From contig JAVTLE010000018.1 in the NCBI GenBank assembly GCA_033439295.1, forward strand, positions 248,001-312,000: a stretch of 64,000 nucleotides of DNA, given 5' to 3'. The DNA is from Deuterostichococcus epilithicus. Lineage: Eukaryota; Chlorophyta; Trebouxiophyceae; Prasiolales; Stichococcaceae. Below, one piece after another: positions 11,785 through 23,300 of the stretch. The stretch's first letter is position 1, and each line of letters starts with the position of its first letter. The notes beneath the pieces were generated by a model, which was not told the origin of the DNA, did no database searches, and saw only the letters and a program-made list of their open reading frames with translations. The translations under genes were made by a program, and so were the position numbers.

Positions 11785-12344
11785 GTGCGCATACAAGCCG
11801 TAGAAGGATGAAACAAAATCAGGCTGAGAATACCAAGTACCGTGAATGCGAGAAGCGTGGGATCGTCTTCAAACCGCTGTGCACGAGGCAAGGATGTAAG
11901 CTTGGAGGCTGCTCAAGGTCTCAGCCGCCACTCAGTTCATAATAGACGGAGGTAAATCTCTGCTTAGAGTCTGGCAAAGCTCACGACACTGTTGCGGCGC
12001 ATATTGCAGTGCATGCGCCTGTGTGCAAAAGATTTTAGGATCACCTCGTGCATAAGGGTGGCGAACGAAACGTGCAAGCACTCGCGGTCTCCCGCACTTT
12101 CGCAAACGCCCGCCCTGCAGCGCGTGTTTAGTCGAAATATATCTGCCGTCGGCCTCCACTGATCCACTTGCAAGTGGCACAACAGACGGTCAATAGGGCA
12201 TACCAAGCAACAAGGTGACTGCGCACACGTTGGTTTCGCAGCTGGCCAAGCCTTCGGTACCTTTCTCGGAAGACTGAAAATCGCAGCGACAGAAAGAACA
12301 GCACCCCACTCTTCTGATGCACTGAGGTGCTCTGCGATTGCGAC
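11785..12344. promoter_or_regulatory. Divergent promoter region between cpSRP43 and SPF45
   Basis: A 560-bp stretch separates the two start codons, which point away from each other, so it must hold both promoters or one shared bidirectional promoter. I see no convincing TATA box. Several short frames here have no recognisable product. Confidence 0.5.
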
Positions 12345-15183
12345 ATGCTCGGCGGACTGTACGGCGACCTCCCGGATGCGAGGGACAGCGGCGATGGCGC
12401 CGCCAAGCCCGGCGCGCAGGCCAACAGCAGCGGCTGGGGCGCGCCGCAGCTGCGCATGCCCGCCAAGCGGCCCGCGCCGGCTATGCCACCGTCCGTGCTC
12501 CGGTCAGGTGGGTGAAAGCAGTTCTCCGATGCCATGGGGACACGAATGGACATAGCCCCCATGCCTGCGGCGTGTCCGGTCCATGTTTCTCGCACAAGCG
12601 CATCGCAACGTGGTTGCCCACCACGGTGAGCGGCCGTGTGACATGCAGGCCGGGGGCGCGGCGGCCAGGCGGCGCGGCCTGACACCATTGGCGGCGGCCG
12701 CGGCGGNGCNGGCGCTGCCGTGGCGGGACGGGAGCCAGCCGCAGCGTCCTTCCTGTCTCCCAGCGGCGCGCCGCTGCAGAACGAGTACGACCCTGCGCGC
12801 CCCAACGACTACGCTGCGATCCGGCGGCGTCGGGAGGAGGCGCGGAAGGAGGCCGAGGCTGAGGCTGATCGGCAGGAGGCGATGCGGCGGGCAGAGGCGG
12901 CGCTGCAGGCCGCGCGGCCCAATGAGGCGAGAGACGGGGGGCTGGACGCGCTGGGCGGTCTGGGCGGCGGCGGGGACCTCGGCGCCGCTGGCGGCCTGCC
13001 GACTGCAGCTGCGTCCGGCGAGGAGGCCTACCTCCGGCGCGGCAGGTGCCATGCTCTCTTGCTCCAGCCGCCATGCGACAGCCCCTGCAACGTTGCACCC
13101 TTGTGGCGCTGGCACCTGGCCCGGGAGGATGTGCACAGATGTGTGCCGCAGTGCACCCCGCTCGACTGCGGGGCTTGTGCTGGAATGTATTTGCGGTTGG
13201 CAAGGCGCTGCCATGGCCACGCGGGGTGTCTTCTGCGCACCACAACCGCACTCTTTGGAATACTCCTCTCGAGGAGGCATGACTGGTTGCCGAAACCTCG
13301 CAGCAAGCACCTAGGTAGCCTCAAGTAGGCATGTGCTTCCGCTGCTCCTGCGTTGCACAGCGGATGACGCTCCCGTGCCGCAGGTTGGGCACGGCCGGCG
13401 GCGGCGCGGCGCAGCAGGATGAGGGCAGCGGCGGCGATGCACGCGGCATGGGCCTGGCGGCAAAGATGATGGAAAAGATGGGCTGGCGCGGTGGCGGCCT
13501 CGGCAGGGAGCAGCAGGTGTGCTGCGCGGTGGAGCCGCGCATGGCCGAGTGGGACAAGGGACTTGCTGGTCTGGCTTCGCCTGCAGGTGCACAGCTGCGG
13601 AGGCAGCTCATGGCGGCTGTGCTGTCTGCCGACAAGCGGAGCTGGAGCGGCTGCGCCACCGGCCTTTTCACTTCTGCTGCGGGCCACTGCGCGGCCATCT
13701 GAAGGGGCTGAACATGGCTGTGGACCGCAGCTTTCGTATCAATGGTGCCTGGCGCTGGCGCCCCCCACCAGGCGCTGCCTGCACCACTGTTAGGTGACGG
13801 CGCCCTGCTCTGCCTGACTGGTCCTGTGCTCGCTGCAGGGCATGGCGACGCCGCTGGTCGCGCAGAAGCGGGACGGGCGCAGTGGCATCATCGCGCACGC
13901 CGAGGAGCAGCGGCCAAAGGTGGGTGCCCGCCCTGTTGATGCAGTACCTGTGGCGGCCGCCGCCAGGCTGCAGCCGCGAGGCGGCCTGGTATCAATCTCA
14001 CACCATCATGTCGACACAATTCTTTCCAGCAATGCTGCGGTCACAGGTCAGCGGCAAGCCCAGGTGCAGGCCAGACGGCACTGGGACCTGAGCCTGCACC
14101 CTCGCTGCCGCAGGGCACCGTGATACAGGGGAAGCCGTCCAAAGTTGTCCTGCTGCGCAACATGGTGCGCTGCTCGCCTTCTAATCGATGTACAAACCCT
14201 TTTGCCCTCGAACTCGCCCAGTAAATAGACTGTCCCCCTGGATTCCATCCGGATGCATCGAGGTTGGGTTGCTTTTCAGCATTCAGTGGATTGTGGCAGC
14301 ATATCATGGTTTGTGGGCCCAGCAGCTTGTCGGCCCATGGCACAAAGCACATGGGCCTGTGGGAGGTGGACGTCGCCTGGACACCCTGCAAAAGTTGACT
14401 GCCCGTGGGGTCGTTGCACTGTGTCTGGACCCTTGCACAGGTGGGACTGGGGAGGTGGACGCGATGCCGGAAGAATAGATGGGCACACAGAAGTGCAGCG
14501 AAAAACACTGCAGAGAGCGTGATCCAGCACAACAGGGCATTATCGAATTCTTTGTGGCACCGGTTTCATCGCGCAGGTGGGCCCTGGGCAGGTGGACTCG
14601 ACGCTGGAGGACGAGGTCGGGACGGAGTGCACCGCCAAGTACGGCGCCGTGACTGGCGTCGTTATTTTCGAGGTCACGCAGCCCGGCTTCCCCGTCGACC
14701 AGGCCGTCCGCATCTTTGTGGCTTTCGAGCGGCAGGAGGCCGCCATCAAGGTGGATCTAGGGTTTAGGGTTTGGTCGCCAGGGGCCCTCGGCCGCTGGCC
14801 CTGTACCCCGCTCCTGCCCGCTGCGGCCTTTTCCTGTGCGTCACAGAGATGGCCCACCAGGCACATGCACCACACGGCGCACGCGAGGGGGCGCTGGCGG
14901 CGCCGCTTCTGCCGCCGGCGCCGGCTGCGGCCATCCTCCTGATCGCCGCGACCCTGGCCGTGCTGGGGCTCCAGCGGGCGGACGGCAGCCTGCAGCATCG
15001 GAGGGGCAAGCCGCCATCCTGTGGGCGTGAGCCAGTGGGTTGACATGCCTACCGCTTTGCACGCAGGCGGCTGTCGACCTGGGTGGCCGCTTCTTTGGCG
15101 GACGGCAAGTGCGGGCCACATTTTACTCCGAGGAGCGCTTTCAGGCCAGCGACTTTGTGCCGGACCCGGCCAGGGACGACTGA
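12345..15183 (+). CDS. DRT111: Splicing factor SPF45 (DRT111/RBM17)
   Basis: Nuclear alternative-splicing factor; in plants DRT111/SFPS binds the 3' splice-site machinery and affects light and ABA responses. Seven exons join in phase: 12345-12507, 12649-13045, 13384-13516, 13839-13919, 14114-14164, 14577-14750, 15067-15183 (371 residues, near the plant length). The start MLGGLYGDLP is the conserved SPF45 N-terminus. EYDPARPNDY precedes a charged helix (residues about 95-125), a G-patch follows (GMGLAAKMMEKMGWRGGGLG), and the C-terminus is a UHM-type RRM (SKVVLLRNM, VGPGQVD, AVRIFVAFE, GGRFFGGRQV). Two ambiguous bases fall at codon third positions and do not change the protein. Intron 5 holds copies of the start of exon 6. 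Confidence 0.96.
12707..12710. other. Two ambiguous bases (N)
   Basis: Positions 12707 and 12710 are N. In the SPF45 frame they are the third bases of GGN (Gly) and GCN (Ala), so the translation is unaffected. They lie in a GC-rich GGC/GCG run and probably reflect low sequencing quality there. Confidence 0.95.
14351..14480 (+). repeat. Copies of the start of SPF45 exon 6 in intron 5
   Basis: The acceptor and start of exon 6 (gcgcaggtgggccctgggca, exon begins at 14577) recur as gcacaggtgggactggggag with the exon-like part at 14441, 136 bp upstream, and a weaker third copy lies near 14351. The 136-bp shift is not a multiple of three. Confidence 0.75.
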
Positions 15184-15334
15184 TTCCTTTCGGCACCAGC
15201 TGCGCAACTATCAGCAGTTGCTTGGGGTTGCGGTGTGTTGCCAAGCTACCGTAGTGTGAAACCAATCCCCAGAGCGCTGCGCGGATGGGGCAGCTTTTCC
15301 GCCGTAGAATCTTATCCTAACGTGGTCGAATTGC

Positions 15335-15339
15335 TGTAA
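15335..15339 (+). terminator. Poly(A) signal TGTAA of SPF45
   Basis: TGTAA lies 152 bp after the SPF45 stop codon. This pentamer is the usual chlorophyte polyadenylation signal. Confidence 0.6.
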
Positions 15340-15758
15340 AGTACTGCGACTATGCATTTCCCGCTGCGCGAGCCTGCGCGAACTGTCCAAATTAATTCAA
15401 CTTTGGCGGCTGCGCGATTCATGCCCGTGCGTGACTGCTGCAGACCCGCGTCAATGGGCGGCATGCCGCAGCCTGACCGCTCTCGCTTACAAACCTCCAG
15501 AACCCTGTTCGCAATACCGGGTATATGTCCCAATCTGCGCTGACGGCTCCTCACGGGCTGCTGCGCATGGTGGGCGGAAACGTTGGCCAGAAGGTTCTGA
15601 AGGAGTGATCAAGGCGAACTTCCCCATCGCCCGTGGCACAGGCAGCTGCTGCACCCCACAGTTGCACAATGCTGCATGGAACGCGCGCTGCATACAATGT
15701 GAGCACTCTGATGGCGATGCACTGCGTGAGGGGCTGAAAGCAGCGCATCCGGTGCAAG

Positions 15759-16269
15759 TAGGGTTGACAGCCAACCGGTAACCGGGGTTGGTCCTAACCG
15801 GTAACCGGGGTTACCAACCGGTAATCGGGGCCGGAAATCCGGTTACCTCCCGGTTACCAGCCGTTCCCCATTCTAACTTATGTGGATTCTAGCTACCGCC
15901 AGGGGGTATGGCGGCGGCTCGGGGGAGTGGCGCAAGGAGATGGGCTTTCTGTGCCACTACACAGCGGCAACACTTCCCGAAACAATTTTCTTTATCCCCC
16001 AAACCAGCTGCACCTTGTTGTCCATCTGGGGGTCCATTACTGTCAGGTTCACGCCATTCGATGTCGAATTGCAAGAGAAATTTGGAAATCATGCAGTTTT
16101 GTCTCAGAGGCTCGAAAATCAGACAGTAATGATCAGCGAGGTGAGACAAGTCCATTTCCGATGAGTTTGGGGAAAAAGGGCGAGGTAACCGGCAAAAACC
16201 GGTTAGTAACCGTGGTAACCGTAACCGGTAACCGTAACCGGTCCCAACATCCGGTTACTGCCAACCCTA
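15759..16269 (+). mobile_element. hAT-type non-autonomous transposon, family A copy 1
   Basis: A 511-bp element with terminal inverted repeats TAGGGTTG...CAACCCTA, flanked by the exact 8-bp duplication GGTGCAAG (15751-15758 and 16270-16277). Both ends are packed with GGTTACCGG-type subterminal repeats in both orientations, as is usual for transposase-binding regions of hAT elements. The body (about 15880-16165) matches a second copy at 33696-34223 closely. No transposase is encoded; an open frame in the body is not a recognisable protein. Confidence 0.92.
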
Positions 16270-16277
16270 GGTGCAAG

Positions 16278-17566
16278 TCCCGAGAGCCAAAGCCACCATC
16301 CCCCGTGACACTTCCGCCCCCTCATTGAATTTGTGATATTGTATACATTTATTGTATACATTTGTATCTTGTCTACTGCTACTTGTGATAACAGGCGAGG
16401 GGTACAGCGAAGTGCTGGACTCAGCAAGGCAATATACTATGCTCTTAAAGACCCCTGTAAAATGCACTAGCGTTTATTTGACTGTCATGCTCACACGCAT
16501 TCCGTTGTTTGGCATCATGCCTGGTTGTGAACGGGGTTCCTTTGGTTCCATGCCGTCACGGGATTTCAGCCGCGGCAGCCGTCTGCATGAGACTGATAGC
16601 TTTGCGCCAGGGCTTGACGCCTGCCTGCCAAGTAGCTACCGAGAACTCGGGTGACGGAATTCCGGATCACAATTCACAAGAACAACAAATGATTCTCTCC
16701 AATGTACCTACGCATAGTTCACGCGCGGTCTTACCATTCCCTGACCAGTTAAGTATTTGAGTAATGGATATCTTACTACTCCATTTGTGGTGCCTGTCTC
16801 TCAACAACATCTCACAAAGTGCTGATGTGAACCGTCTTCGCAACAAACTTATTGCATGTCCACCCAGCATCGCCCCACCGACGCAAACCTTCCGAAACGG
16901 CCATCGTTTACTGGTTCCCAGGAAAACCACGTCGGTACATCACGATGGACTTGCAAACAGCGATTTGAATTGCTTCCTTGACCTTTTATCGGCATATCCA
17001 ATAGGTATATTGACACGCGCCACCTTTCCGTTCGTCCGTTTCAGTTCTTCCGACCACGCACGCACAGGGACTCTATGCCAGCCGTGACGTCGCGGCCTTG
17101 ACTCCAGCGACGCGGCATGAAACCAACCCAGTTTGCAAGAGCTCGAATGCGAGTCAGCTTGGAGTGCCTTTAAATGTGAGAACCGCGCCACCAGGGAGGC
17201 TGGTAGGTGTTTAACACGCTACCTACGTAAGCTCACTTCACACAGCGGCACGCAATCGCGTATGAGCCTTGCGCCGCTGTAAGTCAGCGATGTATGTCCT
17301 CGAGGAATTTGGCAGCGTTGCACTCGGTGAAGGACGGGCCGGGCGCCTGGTGCTAACAAGGTAGCTTGCGTCATATGCAAACCAAGTTCCGGATCTTGCC
17401 AGGTGACATGCTGTTGCCATACTACACCCTATGCAACACCCAGTTCAGGCACTAGCCAGTTGCGAGACGCAAAGCACGTGGATATTTGCGAATCGTTAGC
17501 ATTCGGAATGTCAATTTACAAACGCAGCGCCGAACGCCAGAACGCAGGTCCTAGAGTTACTAAGAG
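16278..17566. other. Intergenic stretch without a supported gene
   Basis: No gene recognised. 16308-16365 holds the short repeat also seen at 1212-1280. Around 16940-16975 a block containing atggacttgcaaacagc also occurs in the right arm of the foldback element near 31097, so a decayed relative may lie here. A weak ~95-bp similarity links 17178-17275 to 35927-36020. Confidence 0.5.
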
Positions 17567-17984
17567 CAGGTTTGCACCGCACAACGCACGCGTGCGAACG
17601 CGCACGCGTTCTGCACACGTGCGCACGGCCGCACGGCTGTGAGCACTGCCGTGCGCACGTTGTCAGACGCTGTCAGACAGTGATGTAATCCAGCTAGACA
17701 ACAGCTGCCGGCATGCTACTGCGGCTGCACACGAGACGCAACTGCATATTGCGGCCGTTTGACAAGTTGCATACATCGTCTCAACGCATAAGATATATGT
17801 ACAGTGAGGTTGTATGCATTGTTCAGCCTGTTATGGCCCAGCGCAGCCTGTTTCTTCATTCTCCTGGGGGATTAACACAGGCAGCCGTGCGAAAGTGCCG
17901 TTCCCTGCCGTGCGCGGTGCGCACGCGGTGCGCACGCGTGCGCACGGCCGCACGTCAGTGCAAGTGACGTGCGGTGCAACCCTG
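17567..17984 (+). mobile_element. hAT-type non-autonomous transposon, family B copy 1
   Basis: A 418-bp element with ends CAGGTTTGCACCGCAC and GTGCGGTGCAACCCTG (imperfect inverted repeats) and the exact 8-bp target-site duplication ACTAAGAG (17559-17566 and 17985-17992). Subterminal regions are dense in GTGCGCAC/GCACGCGTGC steps. It encodes no transposase. A second copy lies at 35203-35621. Confidence 0.93.
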
Positions 17985-18149
17985 ACTAAGAGAGATGTAC
18001 TAAGGAAAGTACTACAAAAGAATGTACTACAGAGGGATGGCGTACCTCTGTAATACGGAGGTCCGTACTAACTTGGTACTTAGGACAGGATGCTTCGTCT
18101 CAGAAGGAAGGTTTTAGGTGTTCACTATACTTGTCAGGGTTTGCGAGTT

Positions 18150-18420
18150 TAGATGCGATTTTCATGATTTTCATGTTTCCATCTTTCTCTCTCCACGCAT
18201 TCTTCCGTTGCATGTGTTCTGCTTTCTTTCCTGGATGCGGCTGAAGATGGCATGCATACGGAAGAATGGATGAATCTGTCTGTCCTATTTTTTGTCGTAT
18301 GTAGGTACGCGTTTTCTTTTTTCCTCAAAGCGGCTGGAGGGATGACACACACCACAAAAGCCAAATGATGTTCTCTAGCTATTCGAGTCGCTTCCGTGTG
18401 GTGGAGATCAGGATCGCAGG
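18150..18420. repeat. Palindromic TTCCGTTG repeat, overlapping the region before GT49 copy A
   Basis: Contains attcttccgttgcatgtg and, about 65 bp further, the opposing gcatgcatacggaagaat, separated by the ggatgcggctgaag core typical of the family. Pyrimidine-rich sequence flanks it. This is the leftmost cluster of the repeat family that runs to 31.5 kb. Confidence 0.65.
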
Positions 18421-18667
18421 CGTTGCTGAGAATGCTGCCCCTTGGTAGCGATGGGACGTTTTCGGCAAGTGAAGTACCCTCGAATAACACCTAACTACGG
18501 TAGCCTAGCGAAGAGTAACTCTGGTGTCCGGTCTACTGGTCCCGTGATACATGCTCACTGCGAGTACGCACACTGCCGCCCGACGCCCTGCAGCTTCGTG
18601 CACGTTGACTGAGATGTAAGTGAGAAGTGCCTCTGCGCAGGTTGCAACGCATTTGATAGACGGCAGC

Positions 18668-21230
18668 ATGGTACCAGCACGCACAAGCAGGGTGAGGCGA
18701 CGGGCGCTTGGGGTGCTGGCAGCGATCGTGACGACTTGCATATGCGCCACCGCCCTGCGCTACGGATCCCAACTCAAGCTGTTCCAGCATTCGTACGGCC
18801 GGTCGCCGTCGTCTGTGAATGAAACGGCAAGTGGTTCGGACACTGTCTTGTAAGGTCTATCTGCTCTCTACTCGCCTGCACACCACACCAGCGCGGTATA
18901 CGACTGACACACTAGTCCGCCTGCAGAGATTGGATTCGCCTGGGTCAAGATCCGGTAAGCCTGCAGCCTGCTGTACTGTAGTATGTGATTGAGCAGCAGG
19001 TCGCCTGCTGACACGAACGATGTGTTGGTGCTTGGAATGCTGCAGCCCAGGATGCTCCAGGTTTCGAGTTCGCGGAGTGCATGAAAGACCAGCACCGTAA
19101 GGATATCGACATCGCCTATGACGTTGACACGTTCTTCAAGAGGCAGCCTGCGAGGTAAGGAGCTCTGCAGCTGCTGTCCATCCAGTGCACATGCTCGATT
19201 ATGCTCGAAATTGCAGGTAGTGTCGTGCTGGACAACAAGGTGTCGCACCGCGTTCACACACCTGCAGGCTGGCCTTTGAAATGGTGTGGCTGAGCCCGGC
19301 GCGGCGGCGACGCGACACTGCCACTCTCGTGCTTGTGGCATCGCTTGACCGACTGAGTCTCGTGGACGCCGTGTGCGAGTCCTGGCCATACCGGGTGTCG
19401 CTCGCAGTATACGTCGGACTGATTTCGGACCCCAAGAATGGCACAGAAGATCATGCCGCCACCCGCATGGACGCGATCGCCACCGTTGAAGCAGCACATG
19501 GGCGGTGAGCGCGATCAATGCTACATGATCCGGGCGTGTACTGCGAAGTGCGTCGCAGGTCACGATAATTTAAGCAAGCCTCGAGAGCATCGCCTGCACT
19601 GACCGCTGGAGCTTGCACAGGATGACCGCTGCCAAAAGTTGTCAGCCGGATGTCGCTCTGTACTCCGAGTACATCACGGACGATGCCCACTCCATGTTAT
19701 TTCCTGTCAACGCCCTCAAAAATAAGGTGGTCTGGTTTCTTGTTCAAGATGGAATCCTGTGTGTGTTCTCGGGCATCGCCTTTTTTTGGGAAAAGCTCAC
19801 GACCGACCTGCTCATCAGTCAAGGGTTTGCGCGCAGGCCATATTGTTGGCGGACACGAGCCTGTTGCTCTTTGGCAACAGTGACTTGCTGGTCGCGTCCA
19901 GTCTTGTCGATTCGCTCGCGCGCCCTACAGAGTGAGCGCACACACATCAGCAGCTATTTTAACCAGTACTGCAACTGGCCGATGCTCATGCAAGCGTCGA
20001 TTGCTGCGTCGCAGATTCAAGCACCTGCGGAAGCTCGCGGACGGCAACAACATCGTCCTTGTCCCAACTATCGACGCCCCGTCCCGAAAAGCTGCAAGAC
20101 AAGCTTTCAAATGTAGGCAAAGTACAGGTCGATGAACGTTGAGCTGCTTTTCTGCTGTCACGTGGCAGATGAACCAGCACTCTCAGCTGTTCCTGACAAT
20201 TGTCTTGCAGTCTTGCAGTGGAAAAAGAGTCCGTTGGGCTGACCTTTAAGGTGGACTCAAACAGCGGGATCAACAGCGAACAGCGTAATGAGCACATGAC
20301 GCCCATGCGCCTCCTACAGTGGCTCAGCGCTACAAACTTTTATATGCTTAAAACAAATGAACTCGGGTATTGTCCGTGCATTGCCTCAGAGCATACCTGC
20401 CCCCGCACCGTGTCTCGCTCTTGCGCTCGCACTTCCGCCACGTACCGACACAGCTAAAACACGATGATGTTGCCGTGGAGGTCCTTCGACTTCGCGTACA
20501 TCATGGCTCGGCAGCACGTTGGTGCCTTTGATGTTCGATATCGGGGCTTGGGCTTCAACAAGGTGGGCTCGCAGTCCCTTGTGTAGAAGCAGGCACCATG
20601 AATTTGCCTATGGCGGTTGTCCTGACGGCCAGTATCTGTGCGAGCAGGTGCAACATGTACTTGCCCAGTCGCAATCACATCAGTCGAGGTGAGGATTGAC
20701 AAGCCTGGGAAAAGTGGTCCGATTGCGTCTGTTAAAAGTGCTGGTCGAAGCTAGCGTTGGTCTTTCCAAATGCAGGTTGCTGGTCCACCCTAATGGTTTC
20801 ATGGTGCATCATCCGCACTCAAATGTCACCGGCAAACCCATGTGCGTGTGACGCAGTGCGTGTCTTCAGTCGTTGACAACCTCCCATGTTGTTTAGACAC
20901 ATCCATGTCAGATGCACGTCCAAACAACGCCTCTGACGGCATGCCGTCATCTCTGCAGGTTTCGACTCAGAAACGTCTTGCTGCGCCGACAAAATCTCAT
21001 CTGGCTTTCGAAGCAAGCCAAACAGAAATACCTCTTTCGACCTGCGGTCTCATACGCATACTTCCACTGTCGACACTGGCTCTCCTGGTGGAAGGTCTGT
21101 CGTCGAATTGCAGACACTAAGGTGCTTTGCTTCGCACATCGAGACTGCTGTACACGGCATCTGACCAAGTTCATGTCGCTTGCAGGATGTCCCCGAGGCA
21201 ATACCGTCAACTACAGCTCCTGAATACTAG
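18668..21230 (+). CDS. LARGE-like glycosyltransferase (GT49 family), copy A
   Basis: Predicted Golgi type II membrane glycosyltransferase; GT49 enzymes such as LARGE and B4GAT1 transfer glucuronic acid, but the acceptor here is unknown. Twelve exons join in phase: 18668-18830, 19046-19154, 19268-19504, 19621-19726, 19837-19931, 20015-20127, 20219-20375, 20481-20562, 20648-20688, 20776-20841, 20959-21094, 21186-21230 (449 residues). After a basic start comes a signal anchor (about residues 10-28), then family blocks: ASLDRLSLVDAVCESWPY, ALYSEYITDDAHSMLFPVNA, LFGNSDLLV, AFDVRYRGLGFNK and FMVHHPH. The usual DxD aspartates read N-S-D. Exons match those of copy B at 29333-26410 in length and phase, which supports the model. 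The acceptor of exon 8 and the donor of exon 7 are the least certain. Confidence 0.8.
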
Positions 21231-21501
21231 CCTGCCCATGACATGCTGAGCTCCGTAGTCGAGCATGTGCCTGAGCTGACCGTGATGCGGATTGCTGCAC
21301 CGATACATTGTTGACTGCCACAACACGGACAGCCAAACACCTGCCAGTTTCCTTCAGTCCTTTTAAAGCATCTCAATAGGTACATCCGAGCAGCAGCGAA
21401 AGATTTCGGGCATACGTACATGCGACATGTGATACTATCAGCCAAGAGGCGGGGGACCTGTGTGTCTTCTTCCGTCAAGTTTCCTTGATACATCAGTTGA
21501 G

Positions 21502-22354
21502 CAGGGTTCGGCCAAACGCACGTTTGGTGTTTTTGAGCTGCCGTTGAACGCGTTTGAAACGCGTTTGAACGGCAAACGCGTTCAAACGTCCACCGTGAAC
21601 GGCAGCCCAGCTGGGGATGAGGTAATGCTGACAGTGACTAGGCCAAGATCCGCGCCAGCCGCGTTGCACCACCAGTAAGGCCGTCGGCTGTGCTCGAGGA
21701 CATCAACAACGCATCACAGCTGCACTCTAAGCTGCCTCGATCCGTAGCCACAGCACTCTCAGCTTCCACTGTGCCCATCACGTCGAGCCATCGATGGCAG
21801 AGGAGTGGAAGTTCGTGACCACAGAGGGCAAAACTCTTACTTGTCAATTCTGCTCGAAAGAAGTTCAGGGTGGGCCTGCGCGCATCCGTGCACACATCCT
21901 GCATTTCAAGGGGCGGGGTGTCGGGGGTTGCACGTGCAGCGAGAGCGACAGCGACTTTGTAGCGGCACGGACGCGCTGCCAGGAGCTCGGGGCTGCAGCG
22001 CAAGCAAGCCAACATAAGCTGGCCAACAAACGGCAGCGAAGGAAAGAGTCTGCATCAGAAGTTTCCAGAAGCCAGTCACACAGCGCCCCGACTCAATTGC
22101 TGGTGCTTGGCCCTGTTTTGACAGGTCCACGACCCCATCGTGGTCATCAAAGGCCTTCTATCAGCCTTTGGATAGCCTCTGGGCATCAAAGGCTGGCAGG
22201 AATGTGACAAAAGAGCCAGGGATTGGAAGGAATCCGCAGCAACCACGTTTGCCGTTTGAAGCGCGTTTGGAGAGGGCTTCCCAGCATCAGAAACATTTAA
22301 ACGCGTTCCGAACGCGTTCACGTTCAGACGCGTTTGCCGTTCGGCCGAACCCTG
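21502..22354 (+). mobile_element. hAT transposon remnant with BED zinc-finger coding region, family C copy 1
   Basis: An 853-bp element with ends CAGGGTTCGGCCAAACG and CGTTCGGCCGAACCCTG, flanked by the exact 8-bp duplication CAGTTGAG (21494-21501 and 22355-22362). Subterminal sequence is dense in AACGCGTT/CGTTTGAA steps. Inside lies the N-terminal part of a hAT transposase only; the catalytic RNase H-like and dimerisation parts are missing, so it is an internally deleted copy. The ends match family C copy 2 at 23301-23720. Confidence 0.94.
21794..22207 (+). pseudogene. hAT transposase N-terminal fragment with BED zinc finger
   Basis: The open frame starts MAEEWKFVTTEGKTLTCQFC and carries a BED-type finger: Trp-x-Phe, CxxC (residues 17 and 20), RIRAHILHFKGRGVGGC. 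This arrangement is characteristic of the DNA-binding end of hAT transposases. It continues with a basic stretch (KRQRRKE) and then loses similarity; no catalytic domain follows before the element ends. Confidence 0.85.
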
Positions 22355-22769
22355 CAGTTGAGCGCGATCGCCATGGGACTGGCAACGTCTAGCGCTGATT
22401 AGGGTTTAGTGGATTTTATGTTACAATTTCTTGGCATTTGACAGAATGCATGGGAAGTTGACAACCAATGTATTGGACAACAATTTAACCCAATCACTTG
22501 CGTATATTGACCTGGCTGGTATAGACATGGCCAATAAATATCCGCCAAAGGCAATAGGCAAGCGACAGGGCGAAACCCAAGATGATTTTTTCTCCACAGA
22601 TTTTTCCACAGAATCATGTTGCGCTGCCACAAGTCAGGGCTTCATTAAAACTGCAACAAACGTTCAATAAGTACCGACCCAATACGATAGATTGTCCCCC
22701 ATATTTATTGTGCCATGAATCCGGATTCATTGGGCCATGGATTGAGGTTCTTCGTCTAGAGAAGGAGAC

Positions 22770-22960
22770 GGATGATTTTCGTCTGTTGTGTACATTTTTT
22801 CTCCATCTCCGATATCCACACCTCTCTCCCAACCCACTCTTTCTTCCGTTGTATGCATGTGCATGTGCTTTCCGACATGCTTCCTCTCTCCCTCTCCCCT
22901 CTTTCCTTTCTTCTGTCGTATACGTTTTTCTGCTTTTCCAGTATTACCCACTCTCTCCTG
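22770..22960. repeat. Palindromic TTCCGTTGTATGC repeat cluster
   Basis: Three plus-oriented units in about 150 bp: gtctgttgtgtacattttt, tttcttccgttgtatgcatg and ttcttctgtcgtatacgttt, in a strongly pyrimidine-rich setting. Confidence 0.65.
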
Positions 22961-23300
22961 CTCCAGTGTTTTATTTACCAATATTATGCGTTTCTTTCAG
23001 TTCTTCGCGCCTGAAGACCTGACGCAAGGAAATCGGACGTGGCGTGCAATGCTGGCGACGCTATGAGTATCCGGGCTCTGAAACGGGTACACTTATTAAA
23101 CGGAAGAAAGAAAGGTATTGACTGTTGCGATATCCGTCGGGATCGGTGTACTCAATTTGCAAATGGAAGGCTTACAGAAATGAAGCTCATCGGGCAATTA
23201 TATGCCCACAAAAACACATGCATTACGAACAGCATAACGTAGCCATGGTCTAACATTGGAGCGTAAGCTGCAGTCGACCGTCGTAAGCTGCCAGCAGAAT

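Noticed and set aside
12481-13310. Two overlapping minus-strand frames of 256 and 268 residues
   Set aside because: They mirror SPF45 exon 2 and its neighbouring introns on the other strand; Arg/Pro/Ala-rich content is typical for an antisense frame in GC-rich coding sequence.
14757-14772. Telomere-like TTTAGGG repeats
   Set aside because: Only about two units lie in SPF45 intron 6, far too short for an interstitial telomere or a chromosome end.
15880-16164. 94-residue open frame found in both copies of hAT family A
   Set aside because: Similar frames in two elements follow from their recent common origin. There is no recognisable domain, and the frame differs in length and end between copies.
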